NCBI RefSeq assembly: GCF_023015965.1
Contig: NZ_JALKAN010000002.1
Location: 620,001 to 684,000, forward strand
Source: Allomuricauda sp. F6463D
GTDB lineage: Bacteria > Bacteroidota > Bacteroidia > Flavobacteriales > Flavobacteriaceae
Reading direction: 5' to 3'
Length of the DNA: 64,000 nt
Position 1 is the first letter of the stretch. Each line of letters begins with the position of its first letter. The translations under genes were made by a program, and so were the position numbers. Below the pieces are notes generated by a model. The model saw only the letters and a list, made by a program, of their open reading frames with translations, did not search any database and was not told where the DNA came from. Shown here one piece after another: positions 34,212 through 42,971 of this stretch.

Positions 34212-35564
34212 CTAAACAAAGGTAAGTCGGAAAACCGTTTCTTTATTGGGAATAGACCTTACTTGTATTCCTCCCCCGTGAAGCTGCATTACTCTTTTGG
34301 AAAGGCTAAGCCCAATTCCCGAACCTTCACTTTTAGTGGTAAAAAAGGGGACAAATATTTCGTCCATAACCTCGGGCAATATACCTGGCCCGTTGTCCTT
34401 AATATCGATATACTTTGAACCGTTTTCATCAATACCCGCAATCATTTTCACCTGTCCCCCTTTGGTAGATGCCACGGATTGCAGACCATTCTTTGCTAAA
34501 TTGATTAGGACTTGTGAAATTTGCTTTTCATCAATATAAAGTTCTAGATCCTCCGGATGACAAAGTATGGAAAACGTATGTTCACCATCAATTAATTTAG
34601 AGGACATGAGCACATCGATTTTCTCCAAAAGGTCTTTACCCTTTACAATTGTTTTATTTGGGTCGGGCACATGTAGCAGGCTTCGGTAGGATTGTACAAA
34701 ATCCATAAGGTCGCCACCTTGGTCCTTGATTACTTCCAGTCCTTTTAAAGTATTTTTTATCTGGCTTTCCTCCAAGTCCGCCAATGGGGTGATCTTACCC
34801 CCTTTTCGGTAATATTTTATAATGGAGTCCGAGATGGAAACAATCGGAGTGATGGTGTTCATAATCTCATGGGTGAGTACACGAATGAGACGAACCCACG
34901 ATTCAGTTTCTTTTTCCTCGAGCTCTTTATGAATATCCTGAACAACAACCAACAATAAGGATTGACCATCTAGCGATAATGGAGTGGATTTTAAGGCCAA
35001 CTGAGTCTGTTCCCGCTCATTGGTCAATTGAAACAACTTGCGCTGAAAGGGTTGAAAGTTTTTAAAAATCTGATATAGATTTTCATCCACTTGCTTTATT
35101 TGTACAATGTGGTTCAAAGGGGAGTAATCCAATAATCGCTCTAAGGTGGGGTTCGCAAAAAGAATGTGTCCTTTCTCGTTAAATGTCATGATTCCGATAC
35201 TAGCTTGTTTAAGAATCTCTTGATAATATTTTTCCCTTATCTGTAATTGGATGTGAACTTCTTGGATAAGGCCGTTTACTCGATTAAGGCTTTTGTTGAG
35301 CTCTTTAAATGATTCAATGGTGACCCCTTCTGGAAAACGTAGTGTAAAATCCTCGTTCTTTATGGCATCAAAAAAATAGGCAATTTTTCTGTTGGTGCTA
35401 TTGATAAAAGTAACCAATGAGAATACTTGTACTACCAAAAGAATTGTAATGAACCCCAAAGTAAAGTACCATTTGTATGACAGTGAAAAAGCCAAGGCAA
35501 TTGCCGTAAGCGTGAGAAAAATCACCCGTAAAATAAGCTGGATATAAAAATTTCTACTTGCCAT
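34212..35564 (-). CDS. Membrane sensor histidine kinase of the NtrB/AtoS type
   Basis: A 450-residue kinase. Two TM segments near the N-terminus (about 8-27 and 32-55) are separated by only a few residues, so there is almost no periplasmic sensor loop. A HAMP-like linker follows (FFDAIKNEDFTLRFPEG), then a PAS domain (about 115-215; ASIGIMTFNEKGHILFANP), the H-box VLTHEIMNT with the phosphorylated His near residue 230, and an HATPase_c domain with N-box LINLAKNGLQ, G1 DNGPGI and G2 SGIGLSLSKRVM. It overlaps the regulator stop by one base. Lack of a loop suggests it senses the membrane or an internal signal. It probably phosphorylates the adjacent regulator. Confidence 0.93.
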   Translation of the reverse strand: MASRNFYIQLILRVIFLTLTAIALAFSLSYKWYFTLGFITILLVVQVFSLVTFINSTNRKIAYFFDAIKNEDFTLRFPEGVTIESFKELNKSLNRVNGLIQEVHIQLQIREKYYQEILKQASIGIMTFNEKGHILFANPTLERLLDYSPLNHIVQIKQVDENLYQIFKNFQPFQRKLFQLTNEREQTQLALKSTPLSLDGQSLLLVVVQDIHKELEEKETESWVRLIRVLTHEIMNTITPIVSISDSIIKYYRKGGKITPLADLEESQIKNTLKGLEVIKDQGGDLMDFVQSYRSLLHVPDPNKTIVKGKDLLEKIDVLMSSKLIDGEHTFSILCHPEDLELYIDEKQISQVLINLAKNGLQSVASTKGGQVKMIAGIDENGSKYIDIKDNGPGILPEVMDEIFVPFFTTKSEGSGIGLSLSKRVMQLHGGGIQVRSIPNKETVFRLTFV

Positions 35565-36928
35565 CAGTTGTTCTTTTTCTTCAACTTATTGTAAAGGGTT
35601 TGGCGCGATATGCCCAATTGCTCGGCCGCTGCACTATAATTGCCCTCATTTTGTTCCAAAGCCTTAAAGATCATTTTTTGCTCCATTTCGTTGAGGGTCA
35701 TGGTTTCGCTGTCCAAGGATTGCATGGGTTTGGTATGCAGTAAAAAATCAGCAGGCTTTAAAACACTTCCATCCGAAAGAATAACAGCGCGTTCCATCGT
35801 ATGCTGAAGCTCCCGTATATTTCCAGGCCATGGATATTCCATCAGTTTTTCTTGTGCCAACTGGTTGATGCGTAACCCACTTTTATCATATTTATGGGCA
35901 AATTTTTTCAGGAAAAAGTCAGTGAGCACCAAAATATCATCATCGCGTTCCCGCAAAGGAGGCACCTTAATATGTATGGTGTTAATTCGGTACAATAAAT
36001 CTTCTCGGAACAAACCATTGGCCACCATTTGCTCCAAATTACAATTGGTAGCACAAATTAACCGTATATCTACTTCAACGGGTTTATTAGATCCCACCCG
36101 GACCACAGTCCTGTTTTGTATGGAAGATAATAGCTTGGCTTGCATCTGTAGTGAAAGATTTCCGATTTCATCTAAAAACAGTGATCCTTGATTGGCTGCC
36201 TCAAACTTACCGGCCCTATCTTCCTTTGCATCGGTAAAAGAGCCTTTAGTATGTCCAAAAAGTTCACTTTCGAACAAGTTTTCCGCAATGGAACCCATAT
36301 CCACTGGAATAAACACTTCATTTTTTCGGGTGGATAATCGGTGCAATTCACGTGCAATCAATTCTTTTCCCGTACCATTTTCACCTGTAATAAGTACATT
36401 AACGTCGGTTTTGGCCACCTTGGCTACAAGGTTCAAAACCGAAGTCAGTGCCTTGGACTGGCCAATTATTAAATTTTTTCCATCGTTAATGACCTGTTTT
36501 AGGTTGCTTTCTTTTGTTTTAAGATTATTAATTTCTTGTTTGGATTTTCTTAGCTCGTAAGCCGATTTTACCGTGGTCATTAAACGTTCGTTGTTCCAGG
36601 GTTTTAGGACAAAATCGGATGCTCCTTGTTTTAGCGCCCTCACAGCAAGGTCTACCGCGCCATAGGCGGTCATCATAATCACGGAAGTGTTGGGTGATCT
36701 TTTTTTTATCTCGTTGAGCCAATACAATCCCTCGTTTCCTGTATTCACCCCGGCGGAAAAATTCATGTCCAAAAGCACAATATCAATATCTTTCAAATTA
36801 GGGAAAGATGAAATCTGGTTGGGATTAAAAATGGTTTGAACGCTTTTGAACTCAAACTGTAAAAGAATTTCCAAAGCACTCAGCACACTCTTATTGTCAT
36901 CTACAACTAATATTTTGGCATTAACCAT
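35564..36928 (-). CDS. Sigma-54 dependent response regulator, probable activator of the export operon
   Basis: A 454-residue NtrC-family protein. The REC domain has Asp10-Asp11 and phosphoacceptor Asp54 in VLLDMNFSAG, with an inserted loop AGVNTGNEG after it, and Lys in DFVLKPW. The AAA+ domain (about 140-375) has Walker A GENGTGKE. The sigma-54 contact loop reads GSFTDA (KGSFTDAKEDRAGK) instead of GAFTGA. The C-terminal Fis HTH is YSAAAEQLGISRQTLYNKLK. First gene of the minus-strand operon with the kinase and the GreA-like protein. It is divergent from tolC; the shared spacer holds a -24/-12 site and paired dyads. Confidence 0.93.
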   Translation of the reverse strand: MVNAKILVVDDNKSVLSALEILLQFEFKSVQTIFNPNQISSFPNLKDIDIVLLDMNFSAGVNTGNEGLYWLNEIKKRSPNTSVIMMTAYGAVDLAVRALKQGASDFVLKPWNNERLMTTVKSAYELRKSKQEINNLKTKESNLKQVINDGKNLIIGQSKALTSVLNLVAKVAKTDVNVLITGENGTGKELIARELHRLSTRKNEVFIPVDMGSIAENLFESELFGHTKGSFTDAKEDRAGKFEAANQGSLFLDEIGNLSLQMQAKLLSSIQNRTVVRVGSNKPVEVDIRLICATNCNLEQMVANGLFREDLLYRINTIHIKVPPLRERDDDILVLTDFFLKKFAHKYDKSGLRINQLAQEKLMEYPWPGNIRELQHTMERAVILSDGSVLKPADFLLHTKPMQSLDSETMTLNEMEQKMIFKALEQNEGNYSAAAEQLGISRQTLYNKLKKKNN

Positions 36929-36991
36929 ACGGGATCATAATTGATATTCTAAAACTAAAGCTACGAATTGCTTCAAAACATTTTAAGGAAG

Positions 36992-37008
36992 TGTAAAATA
37001 ATTTGACA
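36992..37008. promoter_or_regulatory. Candidate activator-binding dyad 1
   Basis: A 17-bp imperfect palindrome TGTAAAAT-A-ATTTGACA (TGT-N11-ACA), one mismatch between arms. Its centre is 22 bp from dyad 2, about two helical turns, and 95 bp before the -24 GG of the tolC promoter. Confidence 0.45.
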
Positions 37009-37013
37009 TTTTT

Positions 37014-37030
37014 TGTATAAATATTTTACA
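37014..37030. promoter_or_regulatory. Candidate activator-binding dyad 2
   Basis: TGTATAAA-T-ATTTTACA, again TGT-N11-ACA with two arm mismatches, centred 73 bp before the -24 GG. A further half-site TGTAAAA lies at 37061. Confidence 0.45.
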
Positions 37031-37093
37031 TGAAGTAGCGGCTTAGCATTATAAGTTAATTGTAAAACACTTTTAATCAAATACTTATAATTT

Positions 37094-37109
37094 TGGCATA
37101 AGAATAGCA
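37094..37109 (+). promoter_or_regulatory. Sigma-54 (-24/-12) promoter of the export operon
   Basis: TGGCATAAGAATAGCA: GG at 37095-37096 and GC at 37107-37108 with exactly ten bases between. A start near 37119 leaves about 15 bases to the ATG at 37134, with GGA at 37118-37120. Confidence 0.6.
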
Positions 37110-37133
37110 AATAATTTGGAACAGGATAAAATT

Positions 37134-38474
37134 ATGAGGCTAAAAACATACATAACAACAGTATTGGTATTTGTTTCCATAAACGGGTTTTCACAGGAGA
37201 TGTGGACGTTGGAGGAATGTGTGGATTATGCAATAGAACACAATCTTCAAGTAAAGAACACATTATATAATAATGACTCTAGCAAGGAATCGTACAGACA
37301 ATCCATCAGGGACCTTTTACCCTCAGTAAATGGTTCAACGGACTATACCGTTAGATATGGTAGGTCTGCCGACCCCAATACCAATGATTATGTAAACACT
37401 GAATTTTTCAGCAATAATTACTCGCTCAACGCAAATTTGGATTTGTTCCGTGGTTTTCAAAAACTAAACACGATCAGGGCTTCCAAGTTTATCCACAAGG
37501 CAACCCAAGAAGATATTTTGCAAGAAAAATTTCTACTTGCATTTAGGGTAATGAGCGCCTATTTTGATATTAAATTTTTCGAAGGCTTAGTAACTAATTC
37601 TTTGGAGCAATTGGAAATCTCCCAAAGAAATTATGACTTGGTAAAAAAACAAGTTGAACTCGGTTTAATGGCCGGTGCCGACCTTTATGAAGCGGAGTCC
37701 AACCTTTTGGGAGATAAACTATTGTTGACACAGAACAGGAATCAACTCGCCAATGCGAAATTAGTATTGATTCAAGAAATGAATTTGTCGGGCGCATCCG
37801 ATATACGGCTTCAAGAATCTTTTGAAGAAATTGAACAGAGTGTCAACGAAGATATTTCGTTGGATTCCCTTTATCAATCTGCCAGAGGATTTGTGCCTTT
37901 GGTGAAATCCCAAGAATACAGGGTAACTGCGGCAAAAAAACAATTGCATGCCACAAGGGGCTCTTTGTTACCATCCTTGTCCTTATTTGCGGGATACGGA
38001 ACCAGCTATTTTGAAACCAATGTGGATGAAAGCGGCAATGTAATTCCATTTAGAACACAGTTTAGTGATAATACCTCAAAGTTTGTTGGCGCACAATTGA
38101 ATATTCCTTTAACCAACGGATGGATAAATCATTCTAGAGTAAAGCAGCAGAAAATTGCATACATGCAAGCCAAGAACAATTTAGAGATTCAGGAGCAGGA
38201 ACTTTTTCAATTATTGCAACAACTTGTACAGGATAACAATGCCCTCATTGCCGAATACGAACAGAGCACAAAACAAGTGGAATCGCAACAAATTGCATTT
38301 ACTATTGCCCAAAAGAGATACGAAAAGGGCCTGATCAATGCCTTGGAACTTTTTCAGGCAAAGAACCTTTACGGTGTTGCGCAAAATCAAAACCTACAAG
38401 TAGGGTTACGGTTAAAAGTTAACCAAAGTACCATCGATTTTTATAACGGGCTGCCCATTTTTAATATCAACTAA
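37134..38474 (+). CDS. TolC family outer membrane efflux protein
   Basis: About 446 residues. The start is the ATG at 37134 (MRLKTYITTVLVFVSINGFSQ, a signal peptide); an in-frame TTG at 37116 lies at the predicted transcription start. The mature part begins WTLEECVDYAIEHNLQVKN, the usual N-terminal motif, and has two long alpha-helical coiled-coil regions (SQRNYDLVKKQVELGLMAGA; IAFTIAQKRYEKGLINALEL) forming the periplasmic tunnel. It gives the outer membrane exit for the adaptor and ABC permeases that follow. First gene of the operon; the adaptor gene starts 8 bp later. Confidence 0.95.
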   Translation: MRLKTYITTVLVFVSINGFSQEMWTLEECVDYAIEHNLQVKNTLYNNDSSKESYRQSIRDLLPSVNGSTDYTVRYGRSADPNTNDYVNTEFFSNNYSLNANLDLFRGFQKLNTIRASKFIHKATQEDILQEKFLLAFRVMSAYFDIKFFEGLVTNSLEQLEISQRNYDLVKKQVELGLMAGADLYEAESNLLGDKLLLTQNRNQLANAKLVLIQEMNLSGASDIRLQESFEEIEQSVNEDISLDSLYQSARGFVPLVKSQEYRVTAAKKQLHATRGSLLPSLSLFAGYGTSYFETNVDESGNVIPFRTQFSDNTSKFVGAQLNIPLTNGWINHSRVKQQKIAYMQAKNNLEIQEQELFQLLQQLVQDNNALIAEYEQSTKQVESQQIAFTIAQKRYEKGLINALELFQAKNLYGVAQNQNLQVGLRLKVNQSTIDFYNGLPIFNIN

Positions 38475-38482
38475 AAAGAACC

Positions 38483-39733
38483 ATGGATATACAATTAGAA
38501 AAAAAGAAAGGACTAAAACCCAAGCATTACGGCTATATCGCATTGGGCATATTGCTCTTGTTTGCTGGTTATAAATTGATTTTTGCCAGCTCCATTTCCA
38601 CCTTTAGAACAGAACAGGAACGTTTGTCCCTTTCTACCGTTACCGATGGAAAATTTGACGATTATATTACCATAAACGGTAATGTGGCCCCGATTGCCAC
38701 AATTTATATGGATGCTTATGAAGGAGGGCGTGTTTCCGAAAAACTGATAGAAGAAGGTTCCATGGTAAAAAAGGGAGATATCATCCTTAAATTGGAAAAC
38801 ATGGGGCTGTATGAACAGATTCTGGCCAGCGAAAGTAATCTGGCATTAAAGCAGAACGATCTGCGCTCCACCAAATTAACTTTTGATTCGAGACAAGTGG
38901 AGGGTAGAAAATCTTTAGCTACCGCAGAATACGATGCACAAAGACTAAGACGTGCTTTCGATCAGAACCGAGAGCTGTTTGAAGAAGAATTGATTTCCAA
39001 GGAAACCTTTTTAAAATCTGAAGAAGATTATCAATTGGCCAAAAAACAGTTGGAAATTATAAAATTACAAACAGAACAGGATGATGAATTACGGAAAACC
39101 TCTTTGACAGGATTGGATGCTGATTTGGAGCGCATGCAAAAAACCCTTTCCATGGTCTATGAACGCTTGGACCACTTAAATGTTCGTGCGCCTGCAGATG
39201 GTCAGTTGGGATTTTTGGACGCTGAGATCGGTCAAAGTATTTCAAAGGGGCAACGAATAGGACAGATAAACGTGCTTACCGACTTTAAAATTGAAGCAGA
39301 TATAGACGAACATTATATAGACCGGGTAAAAAGAGATCTTTCAGCCACTCTGGAGCGCAATGGGAATGAGTATAAACTACGTTTACGCAAAGTGTATCCA
39401 GAGGTGAGAAACGGCAGGTTCCGAGTGGATTTGGTTTTTATGGACGACAAACCAGAAACAATCCGGGCAGGACAGAGTTACAACATACGATTGCAATTGG
39501 GAGCATCCAACGATGCCTTATTATTGCCCAAAGGCGGGTTTTTTCAAAGCACAGGAGGACAATGGGTGTTTGTGGTAAATCCCAATGGGGATGAAGCAAG
39601 TAAACGAAATGTGCGGTTAGGAAAACAAAATTCAAGATACTATGAGGTCCTCGAAGGATTGCAAGCGGGTGAACAGGTAATCACCAGCAACTACGACAGT
39701 TTTGGTGATGCAGAACGGATTGTTTTAAAATAA
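38483..39733 (+). CDS. HlyD/MacA-type periplasmic adaptor protein
   Basis: A 416-residue membrane fusion protein. It has a cytoplasmic N-terminus, one TM helix (about 18-36; YIALGILLLFAGYKLIF), a lipoyl-like half with YEGGRVSEKLIEEGSMVKKGDIILKLEN, a long coiled-coil hairpin (about 115-225), then the second lipoyl half (LNVRAPADGQLGFLDAEIGQS), a beta barrel and a membrane-proximal domain ending VITSNYDSFGDAERIVLK. It bridges inner membrane permeases and TolC. Only one adaptor is present for five permeases. Confidence 0.94.
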   Translation: MDIQLEKKKGLKPKHYGYIALGILLLFAGYKLIFASSISTFRTEQERLSLSTVTDGKFDDYITINGNVAPIATIYMDAYEGGRVSEKLIEEGSMVKKGDIILKLENMGLYEQILASESNLALKQNDLRSTKLTFDSRQVEGRKSLATAEYDAQRLRRAFDQNRELFEEELISKETFLKSEEDYQLAKKQLEIIKLQTEQDDELRKTSLTGLDADLERMQKTLSMVYERLDHLNVRAPADGQLGFLDAEIGQSISKGQRIGQINVLTDFKIEADIDEHYIDRVKRDLSATLERNGNEYKLRLRKVYPEVRNGRFRVDLVFMDDKPETIRAGQSYNIRLQLGASNDALLLPKGGFFQSTGGQWVFVVNPNGDEASKRNVRLGKQNSRYYEVLEGLQAGEQVITSNYDSFGDAERIVLK

Positions 39734-39799
39734 TTGGAAGAAATGTAACATCGATCAATAAATAATAGTCTTTATATAAATTAAAAACAACCATTAAAA

Positions 39800-40495
39800 A
39801 TGATGCAGATAACAAACCTTAAAAAAAGTTTCCGAACAGAAGAGGTAGAAACCTTGGCCCTGAACGGTGTAAACTTAAAAGTGGAAGAGGGAGAATTTGT
39901 GGCGATCATGGGGCCGTCCGGCTGTGGAAAATCCACATTACTGAACATTATTGGAATGCTGGACAACCCTACAGAGGGAAGCTACAATTTCGCAGGACAC
40001 GAAGTGGGAGGATTAAAAGAAAGTCAACGAACCCAACTTAGAAAAGGAAACCTTGGCTTTGTTTTCCAAAGCTTTAACCTTATAGATGAGCTTACTGTTT
40101 TTGAAAATGTAGAACTCCCATTGATCTATCTAAAAATGGGCAAAGCAGAACGCAAGGAAAAGGTGATGAAGGTCTTGGAGCGTATGAAAATTGCGCATAG
40201 GGAAAAACACTTTCCACAACAACTTTCGGGAGGTCAACAACAAAGGGTTGCCATTGCCAGGGCCGTTGTAACAAATCCAAAACTCATCTTGGCGGATGAG
40301 CCTACCGGGAACCTGGACTCCAAAAATGGTATCGAGGTAATGAACCTATTGACGGAACTGAACCAAGAGGGAACTACAATTGTTATGGTAACACATTCCG
40401 ACCGCGATTCACACTACGCGCACAGAGTGATTAACCTGTTCGATGGTCAAATAGTGACAGAAAGTCAAAACAAGCCCATGAAAGCTATGGTCTAG
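39800..40495 (+). CDS. ABC transporter ATP-binding protein (MacB/LolD type), first copy
   Basis: A 231-residue ATPase with Walker A GPSGCGKST, Q-loop VFQSFNLIDELT, signature LSGGQQQRVAIARA, Walker B LILADEP, D-loop GNLDS and switch His in MVTHSDRD. It has the GxxxFNLIDELTVFENVELPL pattern of the MacB/LolD clade. All catalytic residues are intact. It should power the adjacent permeases, working with the MacA-like adaptor and TolC. The spacer to the next gene is 106 bp, longer than elsewhere in the operon. Confidence 0.95.
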   Translation: MMQITNLKKSFRTEEVETLALNGVNLKVEEGEFVAIMGPSGCGKSTLLNIIGMLDNPTEGSYNFAGHEVGGLKESQRTQLRKGNLGFVFQSFNLIDELTVFENVELPLIYLKMGKAERKEKVMKVLERMKIAHREKHFPQQLSGGQQQRVAIARAVVTNPKLILADEPTGNLDSKNGIEVMNLLTELNQEGTTIVMVTHSDRDSHYAHRVINLFDGQIVTESQNKPMKAMV

Positions 40496-40601
40496 GAGTT
40501 TATTCATCAATCAACAAATAACTGACCAAAACCAAACCAACCAAACTTATCCTTTAATCACGGATAAATGATTCTAATAAATAAATCAAAAACCGATAAC
40601 C

Positions 40602-42950
40602 ATGTTAAAAAACAATATCAAAATAGCTTGGCGGAACCTTTGGAAGAATAAAGGCTATAGCTTGCTGAATATTTTTGGCCTGGCTATCGGTATTACTTGT
40701 GCCGCTATGATTCTACTATGGGTAGAAGATGAAGTAGGGTACGATAAAAATTTTGCCAAACAAGATGTGGTTTATTACGTTCCTACCAATCAGCAGTATG
40801 ATGGCGAGTGGAGAACATTTTTCCAAGCTACTCCAGGCCCATTGGCAGAAGTATTAAAAGAAGAAATTCCCGGTATTGTAGGTTCTGCCAGAACAAAAGG
40901 AGAAGAGCTTTTATTTCGGGCAAATGAAATATCAATCAATAAGACCGGAAGATTTGCAGACCCTGATTTTTTAAGCATGTTCAGTCTAACTTTCGTAGAA
41001 GGCAACTTGGAATCCGCTTTCGATGAGGTGGATGCCATTATCATTTCACAAGAAACTGCAAAGCAATTATTTGGGGAAAACACATCAGCCATTGGTAAAG
41101 TGGTTAGAATAAACAACGATACCAATTATACCATTTCCGGAGTATATGAAGACTTGCCGAATAACGTGACATATAGTTTTGATTGGGTGGCTCCTTTTGA
41201 ACGATTTGCAGCCGGTAAAGAATGGATGAAGGAATATGGGGCTAATTTTTCTGACACTTTTGTGGAACTATCTCCTGAAGCAAATTTCGATGTTGTCAAT
41301 CAGAGAGTGAAGCAAATACTTCCCGAAAAGACCGAAGACGATGAAACCGTTGCCTTTTTGTTCTCAATGAAAGATTGGCATTTAAGGTCCACTTTTGAAG
41401 GAGGAAAAAATATAGGTGGTCAAATTACATATGTCAGGCTGTTCAGCCTAATTGCAATCATTATTTTATTAATCGCCTGTATCAACTTTATGAACTTGGC
41501 AACTGCCCGTAGCGAAAAACGGGCCAATGAGGTTGGAGTTCGAAAAGTGTTGGGGTCGGGCAGAAAAGGACTGATTTCCCAATTTATGGCAGAAGCCGTA
41601 ATAACCGCGATAATATCCACTTTAGTGAGCGTACTGCTGTTAAAATTATTGGTGCCCCCATTCAATACACTTATTGATAAACAATTGGAGCTACGTCTTT
41701 TAGCCCCTGCTCACCTAGTTGCATTAGTTGGCATTACACTGGTCTGTGGCATTGTAGCAGGGTGGTATCCGGCTTTCTATTTATCCTCTTTTAAACCTGT
41801 AGATGTTTTGAAAGGATCTCGAAAAACAAAAGGAAGCGTATCATTTATTAGAAAAGGACTGGTGGCCACCCAATTTGTGGTTTCCATTGTATTCATCATT
41901 GGTACCATTATCGTCTACCAACAGATACAGCACGTAAAAGCTCGCGATTTAGGTTATGATAAGGATAATCTGGTTAAAATACCTGTAACCGGGGATATGA
42001 TTAAAAATTTCATTCCCATCGAAGAGGATATGAAAGCATCGGGAATGATAGAGAGCATTGGGTTAAATAATTCGGACATCCTTTCCGGTGGAAACAATAC
42101 ATCAGGGTTGGAATGGCAAGGAGGAGTAGATACCGAGAACGTGTTGGTTTCGGTTAGAAATGTTACATCGGATTTTTTCAATACCGCAGGGATGGAAATT
42201 ATTGAAGGAAGGGGTTTTAGTAAAAATCCCGCTCAGGATAGTACCAATATCATTGTAAGTGAATCTTTTACCAAATTGATGGGGAGTGGCAGCGCGATTG
42301 GAAAAACGGTGGAAGAAGATTATCCCGTAATCGGCGTAGTCAAAGATTATTTATACGACGATATGTACGGATCTAGTGACCCCGTCATTTTTTTTAACGA
42401 TCCAAGCGAAGCACGCTTTATGTATGTGAAGGCAAAATCGGGTATAGCAACGGCATCCGCATTGGCCGCTATGGAGGCATCGTTGAAAAAGTTCAATCCC
42501 GCATTTCCTTTTGAATATGAATTTGTGGACGATGCGTATGATGCCAAGTTTAAGAGTGAGAAACTGATAGGAAACCTTTCCCAAATTTTTGCCTTGTTGG
42601 CCATACTTATTTCATGTTTGGGATTGTTCGGGCTGTCGGCCTTTACCGCAGACCAACGGAGAAAGGAGATAGGAGTCCGTAAGGTATTGGGGTCTAGCAT
42701 CACGGGTATTGTTGGCTTGTTGTCCAAAGATTTTATGCGATTGGTGCTCATGGCCATTGTTATTGCCATTCCTATTGCATGGTTGCTTATGCAAAATTGG
42801 TTGGAAGGCTACGCCTATCGTATTTCCATAAATGCCTGGGCATTTGTGATAGCAGGGGCCATTGCCATAATCATAGCCTTGTTGACCATTAGTTTTCAAG
42901 CAATTAAGGCAGCTAGGGTAAATCCGGTGAAAAGTTTACGTTCAGAATAA
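40602..42950 (+). CDS. MacB/FtsX-type ABC permease, copy 1 of 5
   Basis: 782 residues. The N-terminus MLKNNIKIAWRNLWKNKGYS is shared in pattern by all five copies. TM1 is at about 21-42, a periplasmic MacB core follows to about 280, and then three TM segments (LIAIIILLIACINFMNLATA near 290-310, near 335, near 380). A second module has TM5 (FVVSIVFIIGTIIVYQQI, near 430), a second periplasmic core and three C-terminal TM segments (ILISCLGLFGLSAFTADQ near 665). The end is NPVKSLRSE. One chain thus holds two FtsX modules, a built-in pseudodimer. No ATPase domain. Likely moves an envelope-acting substrate from the periplasm toward TolC. Confidence 0.92.
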   Translation: MLKNNIKIAWRNLWKNKGYSLLNIFGLAIGITCAAMILLWVEDEVGYDKNFAKQDVVYYVPTNQQYDGEWRTFFQATPGPLAEVLKEEIPGIVGSARTKGEELLFRANEISINKTGRFADPDFLSMFSLTFVEGNLESAFDEVDAIIISQETAKQLFGENTSAIGKVVRINNDTNYTISGVYEDLPNNVTYSFDWVAPFERFAAGKEWMKEYGANFSDTFVELSPEANFDVVNQRVKQILPEKTEDDETVAFLFSMKDWHLRSTFEGGKNIGGQITYVRLFSLIAIIILLIACINFMNLATARSEKRANEVGVRKVLGSGRKGLISQFMAEAVITAIISTLVSVLLLKLLVPPFNTLIDKQLELRLLAPAHLVALVGITLVCGIVAGWYPAFYLSSFKPVDVLKGSRKTKGSVSFIRKGLVATQFVVSIVFIIGTIIVYQQIQHVKARDLGYDKDNLVKIPVTGDMIKNFIPIEEDMKASGMIESIGLNNSDILSGGNNTSGLEWQGGVDTENVLVSVRNVTSDFFNTAGMEIIEGRGFSKNPAQDSTNIIVSESFTKLMGSGSAIGKTVEEDYPVIGVVKDYLYDDMYGSSDPVIFFNDPSEARFMYVKAKSGIATASALAAMEASLKKFNPAFPFEYEFVDDAYDAKFKSEKLIGNLSQIFALLAILISCLGLFGLSAFTADQRRKEIGVRKVLGSSITGIVGLLSKDFMRLVLMAIVIAIPIAWLLMQNWLEGYAYRISINAWAFVIAGAIAIIIALLTISFQAIKAARVNPVKSLRSE

Positions 42951-42971
42951 ATCAATCAAAAACGAACAATC

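Noticed and set aside
37116..37133. TTG start for tolC
   Set aside because: It would put six residues before a complete signal peptide and lies at the predicted transcription start; ATG at 37134 is better.
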